Assembly: GCF_954871325.1 (NCBI RefSeq)
Contig: NC_088778.1
Coordinates: 17,015,666-17,079,665, forward strand
Origin: Gordionus sp. m RMFG-2023
Taxonomy: Eukaryota; Nematomorpha; Gordioida; Chordodea; Parachordodidae
Direction: 5' to 3'
DNA: 64,000 nt
Part shown: one piece after another, positions 1 through 12,021 of the stretch
Numbering within the stretch: the stretch's first letter is position 1
How the letters are laid out: each line of letters starts with the position of its first letter
Notes under the pieces: generated by a model
What the model was told of the DNA's origin: nothing
Seen by the model: the letters and a program-made list of their open reading frames with translations, nothing else
Database searches by the model: none
Position numbers and translations under genes: made by a program

Positions 1-3000
1 GAAAATATAATTTAACATTAATTACGGCAATTCGTAGTTTAGTCATTTTAATTTAACATTATATACGGCAATTCGCAGTTTAATCATTTTAATTTAACAT
101 CATATACTGTTTAGAAAATTTAATTTAACATTATATACGGCAATTCGTAGTTTAGTCATTATAATTTAACATTAACAATCGCAATTAGTAGTTTAGTGTA
201 TATAATTAAACATTATATAACGGCAATTCGCAGTTTAGTCATTTTATTTTAACATCATATACTGTTTAGACATTTTAATTTAACATTAAATACGGCAATT
301 CGTAGTTTACTTAATTTAATTTAACATTATAAACCGCAATTCGTAGATTAGTCATTTTAATTTAACATAATATACTGTTTAGAAAATTTAATTTAACATT
401 AATTACGGCAATGCGTAGTTTAGTCATTTTAATTTAACATTAAATATGGCAATTCGTAGTTTACTCATTATAATTTAACATCAACAACCGCAATTCGTAG
501 TTTAGTCATTATAATTAAACATTAAATACGGCAATTGGCAGTTTAGTCATTTTAATTTAACATCATATACTGTTTAGAAAATATAATTTAACATTAATTA
601 AGGCAATTAGTAGTTTAGTCATCTTAATTTAACATTATATAACGGCAATTCGCAGTTTAGTCATTATAATTAAACATTAAATACTGTTTAGAAAATTTAA
701 CATTAATTACGGCAATTCGTAGTTTAGTCATTTTAATTTAACATTAAATATGGCAATTCGTAGTTTACTAATTATAATTTAACATTAACAACCGCAATTC
801 GTAGTTTAGTCATTTTTATTTAACATATAATACGGCAATTCGCAGTTTAGTCATTTTAATTTAACATCATATACTGTTTAGAAAATTTAATTTAACATTA
901 ATTACGGCAATTCGTAGTTTAGTCATTTTAATTTAACATTATATAACGGCAATTCGCAGTTCAGTCATTATAATTAAACATTAAGTACTGTTTAGAAAAT
1001 TTAACATTAATATACGGCAATTCGTAGTTTAGTCATTTTAAGTTTAACATTAAATATGGCAATTACGTAGTTTAGTCACTTATATTTTAAGATTAGACAA
1101 CGGCAATTCGTAGTTTAGTCACTTTATATTTAACATATAAATACGGCAATTCGCAGTTTAGTCATTTTAATTTAACATCATATACTGTTTAGAAAATTTA
1201 ATTTAACATTAATTACGGCAATTCGCAGTTTAGTCATTTTAATTTAACATTAAATACGGCAATTCGTATTTTACTTAATTTAATTTAACATTATAAACCG
1301 CAATTCGTAGTTTAGTCATTTTAATTTAACATAATATACTGTTTAGAAAATTTAATTTAACATTAATTACGGCAATTCGTAGTTTAGTCATTTTAATTTA
1401 ACATTATATAATGGCAATTCGCAGTTTAGTCATTTTAATTTAACATAAAATACGGCAATTCGTAGTTTAGTCACTTTATTTTAATATTAAATACGGCAAT
1501 TCGTAGTTTAGTCTCTTTATTTTAAGATTAGATACGGCAATTAGTAGTTTAGTCACTTTATTTTAACATTAAATACGGCAATTCGTAGTTTAGTCATTTT
1601 AATTTAACATTATATACGGCAATTCGCAGTTTAGTCATTTTAATTTAACATTATATACGGCAATTCGCAGTTTAGTCATTTTAATTTAACATCATATACT
1701 GTTTAGAAAATTTAATTTAACATTATATACGGCAATTCGTAGTTTAGTCATTATAATTTAACATTAACAATCGCAATTAGTAGTTTAGTGTATATAATTA
1801 AACATTATATAACGGCAATTCGCAGTTTAGTCATTTTATTTTAACATCATATACTGTTTAGACAATTTAATTTAACATTAAATACGGTAATTCGTAGTTT
1901 ACTTAATTTAATTTAAGATTATAAACCGCAATTCGTAGTTTAGTCATTATAATTTAACATTAAATATGGCAATTCGTAGTTTAGTCAATTTAATTTAACA
2001 TAATATACTCATTACGGCAATTCGTTGTTTAGTCATTTTAATTTAACATTATATAACGGCAATTCGTAGTTTACTAATTTTAATTTATCATTAAATGCGG
2101 CAATTCGCAGTTTAGGCATTTTATTTTAACATTAAATGCGGCAATTCGCAGTTTAGTCATTTTATTTTAACATTAAATACGGCAATTCGCAGTTTAGTCA
2201 TTTTAATTTAACATAAAATACGGCAATTCGTAATTTATTCATTTTAATTTAACATTAAATACCGCAATTCGTAGTTTATTTATTATATTTAAACATTATA
2301 TATGGCAATTCGTAGTTTACTCATTTTAATTTATCATTAAATACGGCAATTCGCAGTTTAGTCATTTTATTTTAACATTAAATACAGCAATTCGCAGTTT
2401 ATTTATTTTATTTTAACATTAAATACGGCAATTCGTAGTTTAGTCATTTTAATTTAACATTAATTACAGCAATTGGTAGTTTAGTCATTATAATTTAACA
2501 TTAACAACCGCAATTGGTAGTTTAGTCATTATAATTTAACATTATATAACGGCAATTCGCAGTTTAGTCATTTTATTTTAACATCATATACTGTTTAGAC
2601 ATTTTAATTTAACATTAAATACGGCAATTCGTAGTTTACTTAATTTAATTTAACATTATAAACCGCAATTCGTAGATTAGTCATTTTAATTTAACATAAT
2701 ATACTGTTTAGAAAATTTAATTTAACATTAATTACGGCAATGCGTAGTTTAGTCATTTTAATTTAACATTAAATATGGCAATTCGTAGTTTACTCATTAT
2801 AATTTAACATCAACAACCGCAATTCGTAGTTTAGTCATTATAATTAAACATTAAATACGGCAATTGGCAGTTTAGTCATTATAATTTAACATCATATACT
2901 GTTTAGAAAATATAATTTAACATTAATTACGGCAATTAGTAGTTTAGTCATTTTAATTTAACATTATATAACGGCAATTCGCAGTTTAGTCATTATAATT

Positions 3001-4102
3001 AAACATTAAATACTGTTTAGAAAATTTAACATTAATTACGGCAATTCGTAGTTTAGTCATTTTAATTTAACATTAAATATGGCAATTCGTAGTTTACTTA
3101 ATTTAATTTAACATTATAAACCGCAATTCGAGTCATTTTAATTTAACATAATATACTGTTTAGAAAATTTAATTTAACATTAATTACGGCAATTCGTAGT
3201 TTAGTCATTTTAATTTAACATTATATAATGGCAATTCGCAGTTTAGTCATTTTAATTTAACATAAAATACGGCAATTCGTAGTTTAGTCACTTTATTTTA
3301 ATATTAAATACGGCAATTCGTAGTTTAGTCTCTTTATTTTAAGATTAGATACGGCAATTCGTAGTTTAGTCACCTTATTTTAACATTAATTACGGCAATT
3401 CGTAGTTTAGTCATTTTAATTTAACATTATATACGGCAATTCGCAGTTTAGTCATTTTAATTTAACATCATATACTGTTTAGAAAATTTAATTTAACATT
3501 ATATACGGCAATTCGTAGTTTAGTCATTATAATTTAACATTAACAATCGCAATTAGTAGTTTAGTGTATATAATTAAACATTATATAACGGCAATTCGCA
3601 GTTTAGTCATTTTATTTTAACATCATATACTGTTTAGACAATTTAATTTAACATTAAATACGGCAATTCGTAGTTTACTTAATTTAATTTAAAATTATAA
3701 ACCGCAATTCGTAGTTTAGTCATTATAATTTAACATTAAATATGGCAATTCGTAGTTTAGTCTATTTAATTTAATATAATATACTCATTAATTACGGCAA
3801 TTCGTTGTTTAGTCATTTTAATTTAACATTATATAACGGCAATTCGTAGTTTACTAATTTTAATTTATCATTAAATGCGGCAATTCGCAGTTTAGGCAGT
3901 TTATTTTAACATTAAATGCGGCAATTCGCAGTTTAGTCATTTTATTTTAACATTAAATACCGCAATTCGCAGTTTAGTCATTTTAATTTAACATAAAATA
4001 CGGCAATTCGTAATTTATTCATTTTAATTTAACATTAAATACCGCAATTCGTAGTTTATTCATTATATTTAAACATTATATATGGCAATTCGTAGTTTAC
4101 TT
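1..4102. repeat. Satellite array, 41-bp unit with shorter variant units and higher-order structure
   Basis: The whole stretch is tandem repeats with the core CGGCAATTCGTAGTTTAG followed by an AT-rich spacer; successive CGGCAATTCG cores near 25 and 66 are 41 bases apart. A second unit type carries ATACTGTTTAGA instead of the CGGCAATTCG core and is about 31 bases, giving occasional 72-base steps. Larger blocks recur: a marked variant (ACAATCGCAATTAGTAG, then TTTAGTGTATA) lies near 171, 1763 and 3539, and another (CTGTTTAGACATTTTAATTT) near 261 and 2590. No coding potential is seen. The array meets a 200-N gap, so its true length is unknown. It could be centromeric, subtelomeric or interstitial; the sequence alone does not decide. 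Confidence 0.95.
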
Positions 4103-4302
4103 NNNNNNNNNNNNNNNNNNNNNNNNNNNNNNNNNNNNNNNNNNNNNNNNNNNNNNNNNNNNNNNNNNNNNNNNNNNNNNNNNNNNNNNNNNNNNNNNNN
4201 NNNNNNNNNNNNNNNNNNNNNNNNNNNNNNNNNNNNNNNNNNNNNNNNNNNNNNNNNNNNNNNNNNNNNNNNNNNNNNNNNNNNNNNNNNNNNNNNNNNN
4301 NN
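4103..4302. other. Assembly gap (200 N)
   Basis: Exactly 200 Ns, the size commonly used for a gap of unknown length. It sits at the edge of the satellite, so array collapse during assembly is likely. Confidence 0.99.
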
Positions 4303-4377
4303 AAGTTAGAATATTTAGAAAGAATTAAATAAAAATGTAAATATAGGCCTAAAAAATATCTAAAAATTTATTTTTAA

Positions 4378-4520
4378 TTCTACATTCAAATGCTGGCTCA
4401 GAAATGAGTTTAATGAATATGATTAGGCGAAAAAATTTTTCTTCGGTCTCATTTGATTTATTAGAGGCCGAATTAATGGTAAAGCAGAATTTTGACATGA
4501 ATTGCGAAGAGTTAAAATTT
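4378..4520 (+). pseudogene. hAT transposase C-terminal fragment
   Basis: A short plus-strand reading carries SNAGSE, then MNMIRRK and ELMVKQNF, the pattern of the hAT C-terminal dimerization region (family pattern S-N-A-S-S-E-R-x-F-S). It closely resembles the fragment near 41776-41925 in this window (SNASSERIFS, then EVEFMVKQN), so both come from one hAT family. Only about 45 codons remain. Confidence 0.65.
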
Positions 4521-5872
4521 ATTTCATATATAATAAACTTTTAAATAAAATAAATTCCTTCCGATAAATATGTAGATTTGGATCTAATTTTTATATATTT
4601 TGACTTTATATTCAAATTCAAAATTTGTAAATTATAATTTGAAAAAAATTATTCACCAATATTAATATATAAAAGGATTGCAGTTGTGGCGCTTTCCCGC
4701 TTTTTATCCTTTAGTCATTAAAAATCCCACCTCACTCTTAGAATATGGGAGGTATGGCCGGGCCTAAAAATTTTTGCAATTTACAAAATGAATGAGAAAA
4801 TTGAATAATACACCTATTTAATATAATTAAAATATAGCCACTTTTTATAATTATTTTTTATTATCCTTCATTTATATATTCCTCTCAAAATTTAGAAAAT
4901 GTTTTTATCAACCCCCCCCCCCACCCTTGTCGTGGTAAAATATGTAAAAGTAAATAAATAAACACTTAACCCATTTTGCCCTGATTTCCCGATATTGGAA
5001 TATCTTTATTTTCTTGATTTGGATTTTCTATTTATTTTCAAAAAACCCTGATTTTTTTAATTCCATTTTATTAGAAAAAATGAGTAAAAGTGCTTACAAA
5101 TTGAGTAGAAGCGTTTAGCGATGTTTTCACAAATACGCTATATTGAACTGGTATTATTTTAAAAAATGATGAAAACTATTTTACGTTTTTTAATTTTTTT
5201 TTTATATTGTTTAGTTTGACTTGTGAAATCAGCAAAAATAAAAAACTAAAATAATTGAAGATCTAATGATTTATTTCCAAAATTTATTCTTCATAAATAT
5301 TAGAAATTTATGTAATCTAGAATATTTTGAATTTTTTTTTTGATTAATCATAACTTTGCAGTTATTTCTATTTATTAAAATGCGAATAGAAGAAAAAGGA
5401 AAGGTCATAATATTCAAATGAATTAGTTACTATTATATCAAAGTTATATCGATGTGCATTATCTCAAAATTGTAATTAGGAGGCATTAATTATCAGTAAA
5501 ATTTTCTATAATTAAAATAATCTGAGAAAATCAATAAAAAATTCTTAGCTTTCAGTATATTTTTTTTATCTAGATTAGAAATAAAGTATTACTTTAAATG
5601 ACATAAAGCACACTTTTAAATTTTATGTGGGGGGGGGGTTAACTTATTCTGCTAAAAACTTAACCCAAAATGTCCGCTCCATACTTACAACCATGAGTGA
5701 GTGAGACCAGGAAGACTAATATATTTTCTATCACATCAGATAGAGGTTACATGCTTATTAAATAAACAATACGTAATAAAATATTCTTAAAACATTAGCG
5801 TTTATGATTTAAGAAACTTCAGTTGGTAAATTGATATTGAATATATCGATTTCACTTAAAATGAATTCACAA
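4521..5872. other. AT-rich intergenic DNA, no gene seen
   Basis: No coding-like frame was found. It holds a C run near 4913-4925 and a G run near 5630-5638, each beside a similar short phrase (ACTTAACCCA). In this window such G/C runs usually mark ends of hAT-type elements, but I could not pair them into one element with a target-site duplication. Confidence 0.6.
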
Positions 5873-6470
5873 TTTTCGCGGTCATGCGCTCGTTATAATA
5901 ATTTCGTGCAAATACATTCGCGGTAGAAAATTCGCTATAAATGGTTCGCGATTAAAGTTTCGCTATAACGAGTTCGCGATCAAAGTTTCGCTAAAATGTA
6001 TTCGCGGTTTAGGTTTCGCGGAAATAAATTCGCGATAATGAGTTCGCGATCAAAGTTTCGCCAAAATGTATTCGCTATAAAGTATTCGCGGTTAAAGTTT
6101 CGCGAAAATAAATTCGCTATAAAGAGTTCGCGATAAAAGTTTCGCTAAAATGTATTCGCTATAAAGTATTCGCGGTTACGGTTTCGCGGAAATAAATTCG
6201 CTATAACGAGTTCGCGATCAAAGTTTCGCTATAATGTATTCGCTATAAAGTATTCGCGGTCATGGTTTCGCGGAAATAAATTCGCGATAATAAGTTCGCG
6301 ATATTGTCTTCGCTATAAAAGTTTCGCGGAAAAAAATTCGCGGAATTGTCGCGATATTGCCTTCGCTATAAAATTCCTTCGCGATAAACGACATTCGCGA
6401 TAAACGACATTCGCGATAAAAGTTTCGCGAAAAAGTGTTTCGCGATAAAAGTTTCGCTGAATTGACCTGA
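5873..6470. repeat. TTCGC-core tandem repeat, about 13-14 bp per step
   Basis: Roughly 40 steps of 13-14 bases each contain TTCGC or TTCGCG followed by an AT-rich spacer such as ATAAAG, GATCAAAG or TAAAATG. Pairs and triplets of steps form longer units (for example GAGTTCGCGATCAAAG then TTTCGCTAAAATG). The array is CpG-dense in DNA that is otherwise very poor in CpG, and many steps contain the palindrome TCGCGA. No protein coding is seen. Confidence 0.9.
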
Positions 6471-6604
6471 TACGCTTTTTTCCATATGGCGGTTAACTAA
6501 ATTAATAATGGAATTTAAATACATTAATTAAGCACTAAATAATGGCGAAAACCGGATGTTAAGTACTACTCTAGTTTTTGTTTTGGCACGTCGCCAATAT
6601 TTAT

Positions 6605-6890
6605 TTATTTTTGTTTTTTCGTGAATAACTTTTTATTCATAAATTCGGCTACAATATGGATTGAAGCACTAACCTCTACTAACGAAGCACTAAAGAATGA
6701 TATATGTTTCATCGTTAGTGCTTCCAATCGACTTTTAAGCGTGAAGTTGGCACAAATTTTTATTTTTGCCTATAACTTTTTTTCTTTAAATTCGGCTACT
6801 ATACGGATTGAAGCACTAACAAGCACTAACGAAGCACTAAAAAATGACATATGATTCATCGTTAGTGCTTCCAATCGTTCGGCCAACTTC
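6605..6890. repeat. Tandem duplication of a hairpin-forming unit (about 147 bp)
   Basis: Two copies lie about 147 bases apart (TTCGGCTAC at 6644 and 6791). In each, an arm GGATTGAAGCACTAAC (6658-6673; 6805-6820) faces a near-complement GTTAGTGCTTCCAATCG (about 6713-6730; 6861-6877), so each copy can fold into a hairpin. The 77-codon open frame across the pair simply repeats itself and looks non-genic. This could be a MITE core or two MITE copies joined head to tail. Confidence 0.8.
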
Positions 6891-7253
6891 ACGGAGCTGT
6901 GAAAATTACTAATAAATTTTAACAAATCTTTTTTTTTATTAAAAAAACATCAAATAAATAAATCCATTTTCAAAATATAATCATATTTCTTTTCATTTGA
7001 TAATATAACAATATAATTAAAAATTTATAATTAGAATAAATGTTAAGACGTGCGCGAAAGTAAATCCGCTAATCTTTGAGGTGCGAATTAAGTTAGTATT
7101 TAAAAAAAAAATTAAATCTAAAGGTTTAGGCGATAGTTTCAGATACAGATGAATTAAAATTACCAAGGCCCAATTATAATAAATACTTAATAGTAACATC
7201 CTATATTCAAGGAACTTATTCTATCTTACCAAATGCTAAATGTGTCTAAAAAG

Positions 7254-7810
7254 CAGAGACCCGGAGTGAACCGTTAAACCATTATAAATCTCAGAACCGT
7301 AACCGAATCGATATAATTATTTTTTGAAGGAGTAAAAAGAACCTTTATAAAATAAGGTTAAACCGGTTCAGTTTTTATATTTTAGGAATCAAAAAAATTT
7401 GAATATCCAGTTATATAAATTTGCTCTTATAGTACTGATGGTTCCCGCAACACAAGTTTCTATAGAAAGGGCCTTTTCGGGGCTAAAATTTGTGTTATCA
7501 TCACAACAAACAAATATGAATCCATTTATATTAGAAAATATATTATTTATAATATATATAAAAATGAGTTATTTTGAATCTTATATAATTTTTTTATATA
7601 TAATTCAGATGCTTATAATAAAAATATATTAGATGATGGTTTTGCTTCAATAAAAAAAAATTTCTAACCGTAATGAACCATTATAATTAGCTGAACAAAA
7701 TCGTTGTAAATTTTTTCTTAAGAACCGTAACCAAAACGTAACCATTATAATTTTTTACATACTGAACCGTAGCCAAACCGAACCGTTATAAATAACGGTT
7801 CGGGCCCCTG
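7254..7810 (+). mobile_element. Internally deleted hAT element with TIRs and 8-bp TSD
   Basis: The left end reads CAGAGACCCGGAGTGAACC and the complement of the right end reads CAGGGGCCCGAACCGTTA, a terminal inverted repeat of the CAGRG type usual for hAT. The flanks CTAAAAAG (7246-7253) and CTAAAATG (7811-7818) match at 7 of 8 bases, the TSD length of hAT. Subterminal AACCG/CGGTT motifs are repeated near both ends. The 557-bp interior keeps only the last part of a transposase (see 7399-7632), so the element cannot move itself. Confidence 0.88.
7399..7632 (+). pseudogene. hAT transposase dimerization-domain remnant
   Basis: An open frame of about 77 codons carries VPATQVSIERAFSGLKF and then NPFILENILFI. 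This is the C-terminal dimerization domain of hAT transposases, whose hallmark is an S-x-E-R-x-F-S block. The DNA-binding and catalytic parts are absent. It lies inside the TIR-bounded element at 7254-7810 and is in the expected place, close to the right end. No function as a protein is expected. Confidence 0.85.
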
Positions 7811-7818
7811 CTAAAATG

Positions 7819-9600
7819 TACAATATCAGTTCAAAATTTTCAGGTTCCAATTTAAAGAAACACTTGATTTGGTTGTAATATTTATTATTTTATTTAATAA
7901 AACTATAAGTAACCAGTTAATAATTCATTTTAGATTGATGTATTCTATAGGCTTATTATATTATTATCAAGGGTTTTATATTTTAATAGTTGAACACTAA
8001 TTATAAATTTGCGAATTTTATAAATAATTAAATGTTACATAATATATAAGTTTAAACAAAATCATTTTCTGGAATATCACCCCCCACCCCCTTTTCTTGG
8101 TAAACCATGAAACCAAATTCTCTCGGTTATATTTTCCACAAATCGAAACTAACTTTTACATATATAAAATAGTTAATATATTACAATTTATTTATTTTAG
8201 TGTGCTTCTTTGAAATTATAATCTAATATCTATTATATAAAAGGTTTTATATTTTAATTGTTGAACACAATTTACAGTATTATAAATTTATATATTGTAA
8301 AAATAATTAAATTTCATGAATATAAAAGGTTTATATATTAAAAATTAATAAGAAAATTTTTTTATAAATAAAAATATTTTTTTAAAAATTTAAACATGGC
8401 TAAAAATGCGTTAGATTTTTGTGAATGAACGTTCGACAGGTGTAATTTTCTTAGAAATGTTTATAGCACTAGGTTTTAGTTTACCTACCAATTTCATTGA
8501 AAATTGAATATCACAATTATCTTAAAAATTATATATTTTGTTGGAAAATTTCTTTGTCAAAATCATAATATTCCTTTTTTAAAATTTAGTTGATTAAAAA
8601 AAATAATCTTTCTATGCGAAAATAAATTTAAGATTTTTTATTTTCTTTCAAAATTTCGTTTAAATGATTTTTAGGTGGGTAACAAACTTGCGAAATTTAA
8701 TGTTTTTAAAATTATAAATTGGTATGTGCTAAGTATGATGAATTATAAAAATATTGATATTATCGATTATCGCTTCGAATTTGTGACCGGCTTTCTTATG
8801 TTTTATGTGTTTTAGCGTTTTAACACTTAAAAACAATTTTTCGGGGATTTTTATATCCACAATCATCCCCAATCTGATATTCAATATCTGCAAAGCCCTA
8901 TAAATTTTCCTTTTGTTTTTTCTAAAGGAATATTTTATAAGAGGTAAGTTAGTTAATAAAACTTAAATAATATCTATTCCAGAGTAATTTAAAAATTTTC
9001 ATGTATTTGTTAACAAAAATTAATATAATCGTAAAGAAATTTAACACAATATCATTGTAGTGACAAAATCTTTTAATGAATGAATGTTATACGTTTTTAA
9101 TATTTTAAATTCAGTAGATTCTCATAATTATATATAAAGTAAAGGTCATTTCAAAAATTTAGATCATTTTGTTTTTGGCATTGAAATATATGTTGATTTA
9201 TCACCCATTTGTTGATTCAGTTTATTCAAAAATAAACCCACATCTGATTGAGTTAAATATTTGCTAAAATAATTTCAAAAATTATAAGCTTTAATAAACA
9301 TAAGGATATTATTTTAAGATAATGAATATCATAGAATTTGATTTAAAAAGTAGCCAAACAACAAAATGGTATGGTGTATACAAATGCTATTCCGCACCAT
9401 GTTGCTTTGATTAATTAAATTTTTACTACCAGTTTATAATCATTTTTATTATTTTATATAAAAGTTAAATTAAATAAGTAAGATCGTTTCTCACGAATAT
9501 TAAGGTTTATATATATAAAAAACATGTGAATATTATAGATTTATAATTAATCAAACAAATATCACCATTATTTATATCTAAAAACATCAAAAAAAAATAG
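7819..9600. other. AT-rich intergenic DNA, no gene seen
   Basis: No coding-like frame. A short C-rich stretch lies near 8081-8094 followed by TTTTCTTGGTAAACCATG, similar in style to the C-rich stretch near 4913. Confidence 0.5.
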
Positions 9601-9603
9601 GTT

Positions 9604-10006
9604 TAAGGAGATAGTGATAGAAAAAAAATATGAATCCTTGATTGGAGAAAAAGAGATCCTTATCATTACCACAAAATATATAAAACCTCTTATCAATGAC
9701 GAAATTAATCTTAACTTAATTAAAATATATTTTACACCAGATGAATGTTTACTTGTAAATACATCTGTGGGTCATACGAGGAGGCAGTTTTTAAATCTTT
9801 TATCAACGTTCATCGCGCAGCCTAATAAATTGGCGTATGCGGTGCTCCATATTTTAAATATGAAATTAATTTATAATTCGATGTATTACATTTTTAAATT
9901 TATTTGGGCGCTTTTAGTTCAACCATTGATAATAAAGTTTAGTTCATATTATTTCCTGTCCAACCTCTATATAAATATGTATTTCTTAATCTCCGAAATA
10001 GATTAA
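9604..10006 (+). CDS. Hypothetical protein exon, possible CARD/death-fold helix bundle
   Basis: The longest non-transposon open frame in the left half, about 130 codons, continuing upstream without a clear ATG. A plausible splice acceptor (ATAG, near 9597-9600) precedes it, so it may be an internal or last exon. The part from about codon 1 to 85 has charged, regularly spaced hydrophobic residues, including LIGEKEILIITTKYIKPL, YFTPDE and HTRRQFLNLLS. This spacing resembles a CARD or death-fold domain, whose members often have an F-T-x-x-E block before a helix with R-R. The last 40 codons look like non-coding AT-rich DNA. I do not recognise the gene; the CARD idea is inference only. Confidence 0.3.
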
Positions 10007-11320
10007 GGAATCGTCTTTTACTCAGGTCAGAGTCATACATCGCATCAGTAATATTCTATCGATTTTTGTTAAAACAAATATATATAAAAATTTGGAAGGC
10101 AAATAAAATATAAATAAATTAGAAATCAAATTTAAACTATAATTATCGTAAATAAATATTATTTCGTAGAATTTGGCGAGAATAAAAAGATTCTTCTGGT
10201 ATTGAGTATTAATTCAGCAATGGAAGTTTCTTTTGATAGGTGTACTAGTTGCAGATATACAAAGTATTTTCCTAACAGAGTTAACAAATCTAGGGAGTTC
10301 CAATCGCTTTTCCCCTAAAAGGTTAATGGATCCTGATCTGAGTATAATGAAAAATATAGCATTCTTGCTGTAGATTGCTAGTGTTTTATTATATTCGTTG
10401 TTTGATAGGGAACGTTTATGAGCTTTTATAGCTATCCAATATGAATTGGATGTTTGTCCATTTTCAAATTGATCTCACTCTTCATTTCTATCATGCTTTA
10501 TAAGTTTTAAATATCTAATTATAAATTACAAGGATCCCCTAGGATTCAAATTAAGATATTTGAATCAGTTATAAGATATTGAAAACGCAGATCAAAAAGT
10601 CTAATGTTTAAAAAAAATATATTATATAAAATAAATTACTTACAATTAGAATTGGAAACATGTAGTCAAGCTTTTTAGAAAATTTTCTTTCAAAAAAAGA
10701 TATCTGACTCTCAGATTTATCGATTTGCAATATTTATTTCTATTTCCAAGTGAAATAATAAACGTAAATCAATTGTTGATCCATTTTGGGGAAAGAAATT
10801 CAACAGACTCTATGAATAGATTTAGTAATGCTAATAGTTCCTCAAATTTATATTTTAATATTCAAATTTTAAAATAATAATTTAATAATAAATACAATTA
10901 AATAGCATTTTAAATTGTTTGCAAGTCCTACCATCATCTAAATTGGTAACTTTTCCTGAGAAAATTGCTGGAGCACACAGTCAACTTGTAAAAAATATAC
11001 CATGGAAATATAAAGGTTCTACATCATGCTGTATTTATTTCACATGTGTTTCAATCAAACATTATATAAAAAATATGGGTTTTGCAATTTTTGAAAAATA
11101 TCTGATTAATATTATAATGTAATAAGCATATTTATAAAAATTTATATCAATAAAAACATGTAATTTTGCAAAATTTTACATTTAGTACCAATAAAGAGTT
11201 AATTATACATAATTAATTGTTAACAAATATATTTTTAATTAGTCAGCTATATTTTTAAAAACTTTAGTAATTTCACAAATAATAATTTAGCCAAAAATTT
11301 CCTAATTACAATAAAAATAT
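10007..11320. other. AT-rich intergenic DNA, nothing recognised
   Basis: Only short open frames such as that at 10919-11122, without similarity that I recognise. Base composition is typical of the non-genic parts of this window. Confidence 0.5.
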
Positions 11321-11483
11321 CAGAGACCTGTAGGCTTGGTTCTAAGCCTGGGTATTAGCTATAAAAATTAAATTTTTAAAAAATCCAAACCAAGCCTGAA
11401 ATTATAAAACCTGAGGTAGGCCAAAAAATTTTTAAAAAAGAAATCCTGGTTGGGCCTTACAAATGGTTCATTGCAGGTCTCTG
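11321..11483. mobile_element. hAT-type MITE, 163 bp, perfect 8-bp TSD
   Basis: Starts CAGAGACCTGTAGG and ends with GCAGGTCTCTG, an inverted pair. Both flanks are AAAAATAT (11313-11320 and 11484-11491), a perfect 8-bp target-site duplication typical of hAT. The interior has GGCTTGGTTCTAAGCCTGG-like blocks and runs of A/T, a less GC-rich relative of the GGCCCGG MITEs found further right. A fragment with GTAGGTCTGGTCCTAAGC sits near 54462. The intact TSD suggests it is not very old. Confidence 0.9.
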
Positions 11484-11491
11484 AAAAATAT

Positions 11492-12021
11492 ATTTCCTAG
11501 AGTCCCCTAACTGATTTTTACAAAGCTTAAGAGTATTTCTATAAATATTAATTTTAAAAAAATATATTTCATATAATCATTCAGTCATTTTTATAAGATT
11601 GTACTTTCTGAGATTAAAAAGTGTTGCATTACATTACATGCCTCAGTTCAATATCATTAAAATATCTATTTAAATATAAATAAAACTTAGCAAGAAATTC
11701 AAAATTTGGTGAGATTTAAAATTGCAAAGGATATTGCAATAAAAATATATATTTCTGACAAATGTGTTTTCTTGATTTTTCCATTTTTTTAAGCAACCTT
11801 AATAAATTTAGATTCAAAAGATTTAAAAATTTTGCTACTTTAATTATTAGTGATTATAAGTTCATATTCTTTCAAGCAAAAGTTTAATGTATTTGTTGAA
11901 AATATAAAATTTATATATATGTAGTGGGCATGTTCCATTATCCATTAAAATTATTTCTGAAAATTTTACATTGTGTGGTATAATTAAATAACATTTAACA
12001 TGGTGTGGTATAGTCTACCAA
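11492..12021. other. AT-rich intergenic DNA downstream of the NDUFA7 exon
   Basis: No coding frame seen. On the minus strand this is the 3' side of the NDUFA7 exon; a polyadenylation site would be expected here, but AATAAA/ATTAAA-like words are too common in this AT-rich DNA to choose one. Confidence 0.4.

Noticed and set aside
1-4102. The satellite as a CRISPR-like array.
   Set aside because: Units vary along their whole length with no constant repeat/unique spacer pattern, and the window is eukaryotic.
4082-4309. 75-codon open frame across the assembly gap.
   Set aside because: It is made of Ns and satellite sequence.
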